Below, piece by piece: positions 52,203 to 61,081 of a stretch of DNA of 64,000 bases. Source of the stretch: Micromonospora inyonensis (GTDB lineage Bacteria > Actinomycetota > Actinomycetes > Mycobacteriales > Micromonosporaceae); the NCBI RefSeq assembly GCF_900091415.1, contig NZ_FMHU01000001.1, positions 2,294,001 to 2,358,000 on the forward strand, in the 5' to 3' direction. The translations under genes and the position numbers were made by a program. Each line of letters begins with the position of its first letter. Position 1 is the first letter of the stretch. The notes beneath the pieces are model-generated. The model saw only the letters and a list, made by a program, of their open reading frames with translations, was not told the DNA's origin and ran no database searches.

Positions 52203-55200
52203 GGGGTGCTCCTTGTCGTCCAGCTCAGCGCGGCGGCGCGGGCGAGGTGGAGGCAGGCTCGTTCGCTGTCGAGGTCGAGTCCGGCGACGCGGACGTGGTG
52301 CAGGTGCAGCAGGTCGGGCAGCAGCTCGGCCGGCGGGACGGTGCTGACGGCGGGCAGGCTGTCGCGCCAAGCGGCCACGGTGCGGCGTCGTTCGGCCCAC
52401 CGGTTCATCAGGTTCTCGCCGTCGGGCAGGGACGCCACGGCCGTGGGGTCGTACGGGTTGGCCAGGCGGATAGCCTGGTCGTAGACGGCTCGTGGAGGTG
52501 CCGGCCGGTGCGTGCGGGTACGGGCTACCAGCCATCGCAGGGCATCGTGCGGGTCGCCGATGACCGCCGTGACGAGGTCGACCATGCTCGCGGCGGTCAA
52601 TGCCTGCCAGCCGAGGGCGGGACGTCGCTGGGTGACGGCCAGTTGGGCGAGCGCGGCTGCGGAGTCTGCGGCGAACACGGCGGTCGTCGCCCGGTACGCG
52701 GCCAGGCTGCCGAAGCGGCCGGGCTCCGCGAAGTCGGTGTCCCACTGGACTCGCCGGGTCAGGTCGGCGTCGGTCAGCTCCCGCGTCCAGCCGCTGATGG
52801 CGTCGATGCGCAGGCCGCTGATCCGAAGCCGCACGTGCGGCTCGGGGTCGGCGTGACGAAGGAACCACCACCTGCCCACTTCCGGGCGCTGGGACAGAAG
52901 CCTGGGCAGATGGGCGCTCAGGATGGTCGTCTGTTCCTCCGGCCGGGCGTAGATCTTCAGGTAGTGGTGGTCGCTGCCAGGCAGGCTGCCGTGAGTACGG
53001 ACATCGACCGGAGGGCTGCCGAGGCGGGGTGCTGGTGGTCTCGGGGTGGTGGCGGTCAACGGGATGACGATCTCGTGCGGATGCCCGCCGATCCAGCCGT
53101 CGCCTTCGGCAATGACGCGCAGCAGGGCGGTGGGGTTGCGGGTCAAATGGTCGCGTAGCAGCGCCCGGTGGGCGGGTTTGTCCAGGTCGACGCCGATGGT
53201 CTGGTCGCCGGTACCGAGCGAGACGGCGGTGGGGCAGCCGGTGGCCTCCAGCCAGGCGGCAAGCGCTTGGTTCCAGTGCTGCCAGGAGGCTTTCCGGTCG
53301 GGCAGTTCGGCGGCGGTCAGGTGCCACCGCGCGGGGCTCAGGAGGGTCCGTCCGTACCGCAGCGCGGGCAGGAAGGGCAAACCTTTGGCCGCTGGCCCCC
53401 ACTCGACTGGTGAGCACGGAGTAGCGAGCGCCACGGGCGCTTCGGCCAGGAAACGGGCAAGCGGGTGGGCGTGCCGTACCGGCTCGACCGCGTTGACCGC
53501 GACCGGCTGCAGCGCCCGCTGACGGGAGATCGACACCAGGTACAGGCGGTGCGCGTCTGCCGTGATCGCGATGTCGTCCAAGCCGATCGCGGCCTGTGAC
53601 GGCGCGTGGTACTCGCCGACAGGGATCAGGTGCGGCAGCACCTGGGAGGCACGGTTGACATCCAAGCTGATGGTGTAGCGAGTGACCGCAGACAGCTGGG
53701 CCAGCAACGCCCCACCGCTGGCTGGTGAGCTGTCGGTGGCACACGACGCGAACCGGCGCCGCTCAGTCTCGCCGAGCAGGTCCAGGAACCGGCCCGCGGT
53801 CGAGAATGCCTGCGCCGACGCCCGTACGACCGACAGCTGAAAGTCCCCGTCCGCAATGGCTTGGAGGGAGTCGGCGTGTACGCGCACGGTGAGCTCGGCG
53901 GTCGGCGGGATCTCGGTCGGCGCGGCACCGGCCAGTCTCTCCAGCAGGGTGTCGTCGAGGACGACCTCGTGTTCACGGCGTAGAGCGGCGCGTTGCGCCA
54001 AGGCGAGCAACCCCCGATCCCTGTCGGTCAAGACGGCCAAATCATTGGCTGGCTCGCCGGTAAAGCCATCCGGGTAGCCCAGGCCCACCTGAGCATCGAT
54101 CGCATCGAGGAGCGGAACGAGGGCATGCAGGCCGTACCTGTTCAAGAAACGCACGTGCCAGTCCCGCCACCCCGCCGATGTCGGCCGGGCGAGGCGGGTC
54201 AGCGCAGCAGCGGCGCGGCATGCCTCGACCGTTACCGTCGTCGGCACCACGAGGTCGCAGTCCAGCCGCAGATCGACCCCGACCGCGTGCCCGGGGTGGG
54301 CCAAGGCGGTGGCCGCGCCGAGGTCCCGGCGTCGGGCGTCAGCTGTGGCCTCGTCCGGCGCGCCGTCGTGTCGGGCCTTGAGGTCACGAACGCGACGTAG
54401 CGGAGCAAGTAGCTCGCCCACGTCGCCGCCTTCGGCTGCGGCGGTCTCCAACTGATCCACGAGATGCGTCAGGGGGTCGGTCTCGGTTGACGGCGGTCGC
54501 AGGTTCGTCAGCAGCAACCGCTGCGACACCATCTGGCCCGTCAGCCGCTCAGCGCCCTCCGCAGGTGCCCCACATTTGGCCGTCAGCTTGCCGGTGAGGT
54601 CGGCCCACCGGATCGGTTCAGCCGCCAGCGCCAGAGCCACGCGGATCATGTCGCTGGCCTTGATACGCAGATGCGTGGGCGCACCTCGGGGATCGCTCGT
54701 GGCGGCGCGATACTCCAGCACCACCTTCCCAGCCCGCTCCACCAGCAGGTTGTTCGCGCGAACCATCAAATGAGGGCGGAGCCGCGCGTCGGATTCCAGG
54801 CCATCCAGAACGGTGGCCAGCCAGGGCGCCTGGAGGCGGGCGAAAGGCCGGTGAGCGCTTCCCCAGCGGATGCTGCCGGTGCGGCTCGTGGTGACGGGGG
54901 CAATGCCCGCGAACAACCCGTACGGTGTGGCACGGGTGGAGGCCCGCAGCAGGTAACGCATGATCGCGAGCACCACCCGGCGGGCGTCGACTTGCGACAC
55001 GCTCCCGCTGACGGCGGTGGTGGCTCGTTCGGCGAGTTCCGGTGACGCGTGGGCCAAGGCCGCTCCGAATCCCGCAATGGTCAACGTCTCGGCAAGCCAC
55101 GGCCGCCAACTGGCCGCCGCGTCGCTGCTGGTCAGGTCAGGCCATGCGCCGAGCTGGCCGGGGCGAAGTACGGCCGCCCGGAGCATCAAGGCGTCGTTCA

Positions 55201-55294
55201 CGCTGCGATACACACCCAGCCTCCCCACGGCGTGATCATCTGTCTGCGGGTGAGGAGTGCCCGACCTCGAGAGCATGTCTCCCAGGCCGGACAC
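52199..55294 (-). CDS. LanB-type lantibiotic dehydratase
   Basis: A 1031-residue full-length class I dehydratase. The N-terminal glutamylation domain (VNDALMLRAAVLRPGQLGAW, RYLLRASTRATPYGLFAGIA, motif with R/TPYG) spans roughly residues 1-700. The C-terminal elimination domain begins near VDVRTHGSLPGSDHHYLKIY and includes WWFLRHADPEPHVRLRISGL and DFAEPGRFGS. Class I dehydratases glutamylate Ser/Thr with Glu-tRNA and then eliminate. Start GTG 55292-55294 is one choice; ATG 55274-55276 is equally good. It follows the precursor by about 90 bases. Confidence 0.92.
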   Translation of the reverse strand: MSGLGDMLSRSGTPHPQTDDHAVGRLGVYRSVNDALMLRAAVLRPGQLGAWPDLTSSDAAASWRPWLAETLTIAGFGAALAHASPELAERATTAVSGSVSQVDARRVVLAIMRYLLRASTRATPYGLFAGIAPVTTSRTGSIRWGSAHRPFARLQAPWLATVLDGLESDARLRPHLMVRANNLLVERAGKVVLEYRAATSDPRGAPTHLRIKASDMIRVALALAAEPIRWADLTGKLTAKCGAPAEGAERLTGQMVSQRLLLTNLRPPSTETDPLTHLVDQLETAAAEGGDVGELLAPLRRVRDLKARHDGAPDEATADARRRDLGAATALAHPGHAVGVDLRLDCDLVVPTTVTVEACRAAAALTRLARPTSAGWRDWHVRFLNRYGLHALVPLLDAIDAQVGLGYPDGFTGEPANDLAVLTDRDRGLLALAQRAALRREHEVVLDDTLLERLAGAAPTEIPPTAELTVRVHADSLQAIADGDFQLSVVRASAQAFSTAGRFLDLLGETERRRFASCATDSSPASGGALLAQLSAVTRYTISLDVNRASQVLPHLIPVGEYHAPSQAAIGLDDIAITADAHRLYLVSISRQRALQPVAVNAVEPVRHAHPLARFLAEAPVALATPCSPVEWGPAAKGLPFLPALRYGRTLLSPARWHLTAAELPDRKASWQHWNQALAAWLEATGCPTAVSLGTGDQTIGVDLDKPAHRALLRDHLTRNPTALLRVIAEGDGWIGGHPHEIVIPLTATTPRPPAPRLGSPPVDVRTHGSLPGSDHHYLKIYARPEEQTTILSAHLPRLLSQRPEVGRWWFLRHADPEPHVRLRISGLRIDAISGWTRELTDADLTRRVQWDTDFAEPGRFGSLAAYRATTAVFAADSAAALAQLAVTQRRPALGWQALTAASMVDLVTAVIGDPHDALRWLVARTRTHRPAPPRAVYDQAIRLANPYDPTAVASLPDGENLMNRWAERRRTVAAWRDSLPAVSTVPPAELLPDLLHLHHVRVAGLDLDSERACLHLARAAALSWTTRSTP

Positions 55295-55383
55295 TCCTGA
55301 CCCGATTTCGATGGCTCGTTCTCAGTGCCTGCCCACCTGGACCGGCCTGGTCATGAGCACGAGCCACCAGCGGATGCGACTGC

Positions 55384-55551
55384 TCAGCAGCTGGTGCAGG
55401 CTGACTCACAGGTGGTGCCGCAGTTGTCCTGGGTCATCTTGATGATGTGCTCGACGGTGCCGCCGGCCTCGATGAACTCGATGTCGAGATCGAAGTCGTC
55501 CAGGGTGCCGCCTTCGACGATGTCGGGCTGGACCGTGGCGAGCTGGGTCAT
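55384..55551 (-). CDS. FxLD-family lanthipeptide precursor, 55 aa
   Basis: A small gene from ATG 55549-55551 with AGGGAGGTT a few bases upstream. Leader: MTQLATVQPDIVEGGTLDD, then the family motif FDLD (residues 20-23) and IEFIEAGG. The C-terminal core TQDNCGTTCESACTSC has four Cys and five Ser/Thr as ring partners. FxLD is the recognised leader motif of this lanthipeptide group, and lanB and lanC follow directly. Up to four thioether rings are possible. Asp42 or Glu49 in the core could be the substrate for the FxLD methyltransferases. Confidence 0.9.
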   Translation of the reverse strand: MTQLATVQPDIVEGGTLDDFDLDIEFIEAGGTVEHIIKMTQDNCGTTCESACTSC

Positions 55552-55629
55552 GACAACCTCCCTGTTTCGGGTGATAGGGCTTCCCCGGCACTTCCCCGGC
55601 GTGGGCCGCCGAGGTCAGCGCCGAAGCTT

Positions 55630-56838
55630 CTAGAGCCAGGCGACAGCGAGAACGCCGTGTCGCTTGGTGGTGTGCCACCCGGTCAAGCCGCTGGTGTCGG
55701 CCGTGTTCGGGCGGTAGGCGATGTGGGCAGCGCCGCGCCGGTAATAGCCGCCCGCCCAAGCACGGATCATGTCGAGCAGCTCGCTACCGACCTGCTCAGC
55801 CTCCGGTCCGTGGGCGATGACACCGGTCTCGAAGCCGCTGACCATCTGCGGGTTCTCCCGCTTGATCCGATAGGCGAACGTGCCGCCACGCACCAACGCC
55901 GGGGTGCCGATACGCACCGTGCGGTTCACCACGCTCTGATCGACGGCAGCCTGCGCGGCGTGCAGCATGGGCAGTTCCGGCCCGTTGGTCAGCAGGAACA
56001 GCTCCAGCTCGTCGGGCATGTCGAACGGCGTGCCCGACCAGCTCTCCGCCGGCGTGGTGTTGAGCGCCCTGCGGAGCGCCGGCACATCGAAGGTGAGAGG
56101 GCTGTTCTGATCGAGGCGCAGTCCGACGTCGGGGGTGATGGGGATCAGTTGCTCGTCGGCGGCGCCGTCGCCCTGCATCGGCACGAACGAGCCGAGCCGG
56201 TAGTTGCTGGCCGTCAGCACCGGATCGTCAGGGGCGCGATCGAAGGCGATGAGCCGGGTTATCCCGGCGAAACGCAGCGGCACGACGATCCGGCCGTCTG
56301 GGGTGAGCTGGTCGAGCCAGGCGGGCGGGATATCCCACGCCCCGACCGTGACGATGATCCGGTCGTACGGCGCGTGCTGCGCCACGCCGTGCTCGGCGTC
56401 GGCGAGCACGACGTTGACCTGCTCGTAGCCGGCCCGGCGCAGGCCCGCGCGGGCACGGTCAACGATGTCGGCATCGATGTCCACGGTCGTCACCGAGCCG
56501 GTCGGCCCGACAATCTCCGCGATCAGGGCGGCGTTGTATCCGCCTGAGCCGATCTCCAGCACGTTCATGCCCGGCCGCACCTCGGCCTGTTCGAGCTGAA
56601 TGGCCTGAATGTGCGAGGCCGAGACCACGCTGGTCTGCCGTCCCCGAGCGTCGAGCTTCGGAACCAGGGTGGTGCTGGTCTGATAGACCTTCTCCAGCGG
56701 TTCACCGGGTGCGAAGTCGTGGCGGGGCACCGCGTTCATAGCCGCAGCGACGCTGTCGGTGGTGATCAGACCCTCGTCGCGCAGCGTGGCCACCATGGCC
56801 CGGCGCAAGGTGATGGCGTCGTCGACCTGCAGTGTCAT
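55630..56838 (-). CDS. FxLD-system methyltransferase, first copy
   Basis: A 402-residue homologue of the gene at 47637-48842: AVPRHDFAPGEPLEKVYQTS, SVVSASHIQAIQLEQAEVRP, SAM motif MNVLEIGSGGYNAALIAEIV, YDRIIVTVGAWDIPPAWLDQ, MPDELELFLLTNG and the ending TTKRHGVLAVAWL. ATG 56836-56838 is chosen since GAAGGA lies at the right distance; the frame is open six codons further to a TTG. It is the first gene of the lanthipeptide operon, 78 bases before the precursor. A genome normally needs only one such enzyme per FxLD cluster. Confidence 0.88.
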   Translation of the reverse strand: MTLQVDDAITLRRAMVATLRDEGLITTDSVAAAMNAVPRHDFAPGEPLEKVYQTSTTLVPKLDARGRQTSVVSASHIQAIQLEQAEVRPGMNVLEIGSGGYNAALIAEIVGPTGSVTTVDIDADIVDRARAGLRRAGYEQVNVVLADAEHGVAQHAPYDRIIVTVGAWDIPPAWLDQLTPDGRIVVPLRFAGITRLIAFDRAPDDPVLTASNYRLGSFVPMQGDGAADEQLIPITPDVGLRLDQNSPLTFDVPALRRALNTTPAESWSGTPFDMPDELELFLLTNGPELPMLHAAQAAVDQSVVNRTVRIGTPALVRGGTFAYRIKRENPQMVSGFETGVIAHGPEAEQVGSELLDMIRAWAGGYYRRGAAHIAYRPNTADTSGLTGWHTTKRHGVLAVAWL

Positions 56839-57114
56839 CGGAATCCTTCGGGTCAAGGGCTGCCGGACTCACATCCCGCTTCGCCCTATTGGTCTGGCCT
56901 ATTAGGTTGTTGCAACCTGTCCCAGCGGGGCTGCGGCTGAGGCCAGCGTCAGCTGCTCCTGGGCCAGGAGATCGCGACCACACCGTGCGCCTGCGCATGA
57001 CAGCGGCGTCAGCAGGAATCTGGCTCCAGCGCCCAAGCGTGGCCGGCAATCGCTGAGGCGCTTTGCAGTGAATTAAGTTCATGCGACGAGGCTGACCCCG
57101 TCCTGAGTTTTCCG

Positions 57115-57630
57115 TTAGGTGCGTCCGAACTCTGCGTACCGAGGGCTTCCGTCATTCAGGGCGGCCAAGGCTGAAGCAATCCTCCGGACCATTGATGGGC
57201 GCAGGAAGGGGGTCGATTCTTCAAGTGTGAGAAAGCGAAATCCAGTGAGTTCGGGGTCTTCGATCTTGAGTGTGGCCGACTGGCTTTCGTTGAGCTGCCC
57301 GCCGTCAAAAATAAACATCACGCCGTCGGTCCAGACTCCGTGCGCTGGCATCCAGTCGACTACCAGAAGCTTGCTGATTGCGAGATCTAGCCCTATCTCC
57401 TCCCGAACCTCTCTGCGGCAGGCGGCAAGAGGCGACTCGTTCGACTCGGCTACTCCACCTGGAATCTCAAGAAATGGCTTGTATCCAGGGGTCACGAACA
57501 GGATTCGCTCAGCGTGGTCGCGGATCAATGCCCCTCCAGCGACCCGCTTCTTGGGAATCCGTTCGGCAATGCCTGGGTTGAACTCGGGCTCTGGCGCGCC
57601 CTCGGCGCAGAGATCATCATCGAACGTCAC
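57115..57630 (-). CDS. Nudix hydrolase
   Basis: A 171-residue Nudix-fold protein. The Nudix box G-x5-E-x7-REVxEExGL is complete: GGVAESNESPLAACRREVRE followed by EIGL. It hydrolyses a nucleoside diphosphate linked to another group; the substrate cannot be told. It starts 10 bases after the XRE/TPR regulator stop, so the two form an operon. The pair's DNA is visibly less GC-rich than the lanthipeptide operon, suggesting a separate origin. Confidence 0.9.
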   Translation of the reverse strand: MTFDDDLCAEGAPEPEFNPGIAERIPKKRVAGGALIRDHAERILFVTPGYKPFLEIPGGVAESNESPLAACRREVREEIGLDLAISKLLVVDWMPAHGVWTDGVMFIFDGGQLNESQSATLKIEDPELTGFRFLTLEESTPFLRPSMVRRIASALAALNDGSPRYAEFGRT

Positions 57631-57640
57631 AGTGCGTAGC

Positions 57641-59023
57641 TTACTGCAGTAAGCTACTTCGCCTTCCTTCTAGGGCCTGGGTCTTCTGCTCGAATTCCCG
57701 CACATAAGCGACCTGCGCATGCGGAAGCAGTTGCTTTCGCAGTGCAGTGAGATGACTTTTCGATCGATGAGACGTGAGCCCTCGAGCCGACTGGACTGCT
57801 GTTGTGGCGAGGCTGGCAGCTTCTTCGATCTCGCCCTGAAGCAGCGCTACATGAGCCAGTTGGGAGGCGGCATAGACGTAGCGGCGCCCCTGCTTCTCCT
57901 CCCTGTCCCAGGCGGTTCCCATGAAAGTGCGCGCTGCGTTCAGTTCGCCCAGTTCAAGCCAGCAGGTGCCGACATGGCTAGCGAAGAGCTTGTCATCCCA
58001 GTGGCTGGCCCACTCCGGTGCGATCTCCGGTCTTCCTCGATGGAAGCTCCTCTCAGCCCTCTCGAGGGCTGCCCTGCATGCCTGCGCATCGCCTTGGACG
58101 GCATGGGCACGCGCTTCGAGCATGAGAGCTTCGGTGGTCACGACCGGCACGCCCACCCGATTGCTGATGTTTCCGGCGACTTGAGCAAGTCGGAGTGCTT
58201 GACCAGGGCGTGCAAGGTATAGGGCTTGGTCTGCCATGCTTGCGATGACGTAGGCGGCATAGGCGCGATTGCCTGCCGCCTCAGCAAGGCGCAGCGCTTG
58301 AGTGAAGTAGCGCTGCGCAAGTGAATGCCGAGACGTGTCGTATGCCATCCACCCGATGAGTTCACAGAGGATGGCTGCGACGTCGAACATTTCCCGTTCG
58401 ATCCTGGCAGGTTTCGGTGCCCTAAGCATGGGGATTGCGCGGTCCTGAAGGTATCGGACCGCAAGCATTCGGCAATGCTCTCCGCCGAAACTCCGGTCAA
58501 GCCCATCGAACGCACGTGTCATTGCTCGTATCTCGTCCACATCATGCGACGTTACTGACTTGATCTCAAGTTGAGGGAGATCGTTGACGGCGTCTCCGAA
58601 CAGCCAGTCAAGACAAGCGGAATTGAGCGCCTCGGGCATGTATTTCCCGTGGGTGACCGCGGTGTGTTTTATTTCGTCAAGGTGTGCCAGACCGCGGAGT
58701 GTCAGGACAGTTTCGTGTAAGGAGGGGCTGTAGGTCAAGCCGATGTCCGACCGGTAACGGTTGACCTCGCCCCCTAGCCCCAGCTCCTCGGCGCTACGAC
58801 GGTACGCTGCGCACAGGAGTGACCGATATGGTTCGGATGGGTCACGTTCGCCGCTTTCCCAAGCGGAAATCATTCGCACCAAACTCACCCGTTTGGCGAG
58901 CGTATGGAGACCTTCAGCCCGCCGTTCGAGTTCATGCGCAAGACGCGCCCTTGACCACCCCCGTTCTTGGCGGACCTGCCGCAGTGGTCGCATAGGAATC
59001 CTCACTTGGTGCTCGGTCGACAT
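57641..59023 (-). CDS. XRE-family HTH regulator with TPR domain
   Basis: A 460-residue regulator: an N-terminal Cro/C1-type HTH (MRPLRQVRQERGWSRARLAH then SAWESGERDPSEPYRSLLCA), then a long C-terminal region of helical repeats resembling TPRs (RYFTQALRLAEAAGNRAYAA, EALMLEARAHAVQGDAQACR, LELGELNAARTFMGTAWDRE). This architecture is common for actinomycete pathway regulators that respond to peptide or small-molecule signals. It is divergent from the permease/decarboxylase genes (200-base gap), so it probably regulates them and itself. Confidence 0.85.
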   Translation of the reverse strand: MSTEHQVRIPMRPLRQVRQERGWSRARLAHELERRAEGLHTLAKRVSLVRMISAWESGERDPSEPYRSLLCAAYRRSAEELGLGGEVNRYRSDIGLTYSPSLHETVLTLRGLAHLDEIKHTAVTHGKYMPEALNSACLDWLFGDAVNDLPQLEIKSVTSHDVDEIRAMTRAFDGLDRSFGGEHCRMLAVRYLQDRAIPMLRAPKPARIEREMFDVAAILCELIGWMAYDTSRHSLAQRYFTQALRLAEAAGNRAYAAYVIASMADQALYLARPGQALRLAQVAGNISNRVGVPVVTTEALMLEARAHAVQGDAQACRAALERAERSFHRGRPEIAPEWASHWDDKLFASHVGTCWLELGELNAARTFMGTAWDREEKQGRRYVYAASQLAHVALLQGEIEEAASLATTAVQSARGLTSHRSKSHLTALRKQLLPHAQVAYVREFEQKTQALEGRRSSLLQ

Positions 59024-59224
59024 GTACTGCCGACATCAACATGTCTTACGGCGGGCGCTGACGCAAGCAGTGCGTCACCCCCCGTCACTCCTTGTCCCCC
59101 AGAGTCTCGCCCGTCCTGTGCGGTCACCCTGCCGCGCGTTTGCGGTGTCGGCTTTGCTGGGTGTCTGCGGCGTATAGGAGCCCGTACTCGCTCCGACACC
59201 CTGCTATCAAGGAGGTAACCCTTC

Positions 59225-59611
59225 ATGCTGACTCTGACTACGCGTTTTCTCACCGCGTCTCCACCGCGATGTCTCAATGCCGGACGGTGGTCGCCGGCGG
59301 AGTTGACCGTCGCGCGTGCTGGTGCCGCCGTCATGGACGCGGGAGGCGTGACGTCGGACGCCTACGCGTGGGGGTACGCGGTTCGGCGGGAGTGGTCGAG
59401 CGGTGCTCATGACCTGTTCGGGTTCACGCCCGACGCCGCGATCGCGCAGCGTCGGCTCGACCGTGACCAGGGCTACTGGCGCACCGGTCCGATGCGGCCG
59501 GCGGCCGTGTATCTGGTGGCCGCCAATGCCGTCGACGTGAACCGGCATCCGGTGGACGGCTGTCGGATGGTGTCGTGCCCGGACTCTCCGAGGGTGGGGG
59601 AGTGGCGGTGA
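59225..59611 (+). CDS. Hypothetical protein, 128 aa, first gene of the permease operon
   Basis: ATG 59225-59227 lies behind an excellent AAGGAGGTAAC ribosome site. The protein contains VTSDAYAWGYAVRREWSSGA, then HDLFGFTPDAAIAQRRLDRD, and a tyrosine-alanine run PAAVYLVAANAVDV, with no membrane segment. No family recognised. Its TGA overlaps the GTG start of the permease gene, so it is coupled to it. Confidence 0.65.
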   Translation: MLTLTTRFLTASPPRCLNAGRWSPAELTVARAGAAVMDAGGVTSDAYAWGYAVRREWSSGAHDLFGFTPDAAIAQRRLDRDQGYWRTGPMRPAAVYLVAANAVDVNRHPVDGCRMVSCPDSPRVGEWR

Positions 59612-61071
59612 GGTCGACGCGTGTGCAGCAGGTGGGTTTGGCGCGGCGGACGTTGACGCCGTTCGGGTTGTGGGTGTTCGGGGCGGCGGCGTCGGCGCCG
59701 ATGGTGGTGCTGGCCGGTGGCATCGTCGGGGTCTACGCGACCACGGAGGTGGTGGCGCTGCCGTTGATGTTCCTGCTGGTGGCGGGGGTGGTGGCGCTGT
59801 TGGCGACCGGGTACGCGGCGATGGCGCGTCAGGTCGGGCATCCGGCGGCCTACTACGGCATTCTGGCGAGGGGTCTGGGTCGTGGTTGGGGTGTCGCCGC
59901 CGGCCTGGTCGCCCTGGTGGCCTACAACGCGATTCAGATCAGCTTGTACGGGCTGTTCGGGGCGACGGTCGCCGCGCATCTCGGCGGCAGTTGGTGGGTG
60001 TGGGCGGGCCTCGCTCTGGCGGTGGTCGGGGTGTTGGGTGTGCGGGCGATCGCGTTGGCCACCCGGGTTCTGGTCGTGGTGCTGGTGGTGTCGCTGCTGA
60101 TCGTGGCGGCGTTCGTGGTGGCCGGTGTCGGGCAGCCGGCGGACGGTGGGTTGTCCTGGGAGGGTTTCGACGCCTCGGGGCTGGCGGTCGGTGGCCTTGG
60201 CGGCGCGGTTGCCTTCTGTGTGGCGGCGTTCATGGGCGTCGACGGGGTGGGTTCGTTCGTCGAGGAGGCCATCGACCGCAGGTCGGTCAGCGGGGCCACG
60301 GTCGGCGGCCTGCTCATGCTGGGCGGGGTGTATGCGGTCGCGGCGTGGGCGATGGGGGTGGCGGTCGGTCCGCGGTCCGTTGCCGGGGTGGCTGCGGATC
60401 CAGTGGGAGGGTTGCCGTTCTCGCTTCTGGACCGTCTCGGCGCCGGGTGGAGCGTTCTCGGTGAGCTGATGCTGGCCGCCGCCGCGGTCACCTGCATGCT
60501 GGCGTTCCACGCGGTGATCGCGCGGTATGTATTCGCGATGGCCCGCGAAGGTGTCCTGCCCGCCCGGCTGGCGCGGGCCAGCGGCGGCATCCGGGTGCGC
60601 GCGCCGCGCGGCGGGTCGCTGACGCAGACCGGTGTCGCCACGGTGGTGGTGGGCGGGTTCGCGCTCGTCGGCGCTGACCCGATGTCGGTGGTGTTCACGT
60701 GGCTGTCGACGTTGGGTGCGATGGGGCTGTTGTCTCTGCTGCTGGCCGCGTCGGTGGCCGCGCTGCGGGCGCCGGCCAGCGTGCGCGGGCTCCGGCCGGG
60801 GGTGTGGGAGTGGCGGCTCGCGCCCGTGCTGGGGGTCCTCGGCGGGCTGGTGGTGCTGGCCCTGATGGTCGGCAACGTCGGTTCGCTGCTCGGTGCGGCG
60901 CCGGGTACGCGGTATCCGTTCCTGCTGCCCGTGATCCTCGCGGCGACGGCTGTCATCGGTGGGGTGTGGGCGGCGAGTCTGCGGCGGTCGCGGCCTGAGG
61001 TCTACGCGGGTATCGGCCGTGGCACCCCGGCAACCCATGCCGTGCCCGACGCGATGAGCATTTCGATCTGA
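59608..61071 (+). CDS. APC-family amino acid permease
   Basis: A 487-residue membrane transporter with about 12 hydrophobic segments (for example VVALPLMFLLVAGVVALLAT, WGVAAGLVALVAYNAIQISL, VLVVVLVVSLLIVAAFVVAG, MSVVFTWLSTLGAMGLLSLL) and an APC-like first helix FGLWVFGAAASAPMVVLAGG. APC transporters carry amino acids or amines by exchange or cation symport. The GTG at 59608 overlaps the upstream stop. Its place in an operon with a histidine-decarboxylase-like enzyme suggests histidine/histamine exchange or export of the product, an inference. Confidence 0.85.
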   Translation: MRSTRVQQVGLARRTLTPFGLWVFGAAASAPMVVLAGGIVGVYATTEVVALPLMFLLVAGVVALLATGYAAMARQVGHPAAYYGILARGLGRGWGVAAGLVALVAYNAIQISLYGLFGATVAAHLGGSWWVWAGLALAVVGVLGVRAIALATRVLVVVLVVSLLIVAAFVVAGVGQPADGGLSWEGFDASGLAVGGLGGAVAFCVAAFMGVDGVGSFVEEAIDRRSVSGATVGGLLMLGGVYAVAAWAMGVAVGPRSVAGVAADPVGGLPFSLLDRLGAGWSVLGELMLAAAAVTCMLAFHAVIARYVFAMAREGVLPARLARASGGIRVRAPRGGSLTQTGVATVVVGGFALVGADPMSVVFTWLSTLGAMGLLSLLLAASVAALRAPASVRGLRPGVWEWRLAPVLGVLGGLVVLALMVGNVGSLLGAAPGTRYPFLLPVILAATAVIGGVWAASLRRSRPEVYAGIGRGTPATHAVPDAMSISI

Positions 61072-61081
61072 GGCGGGAGCG

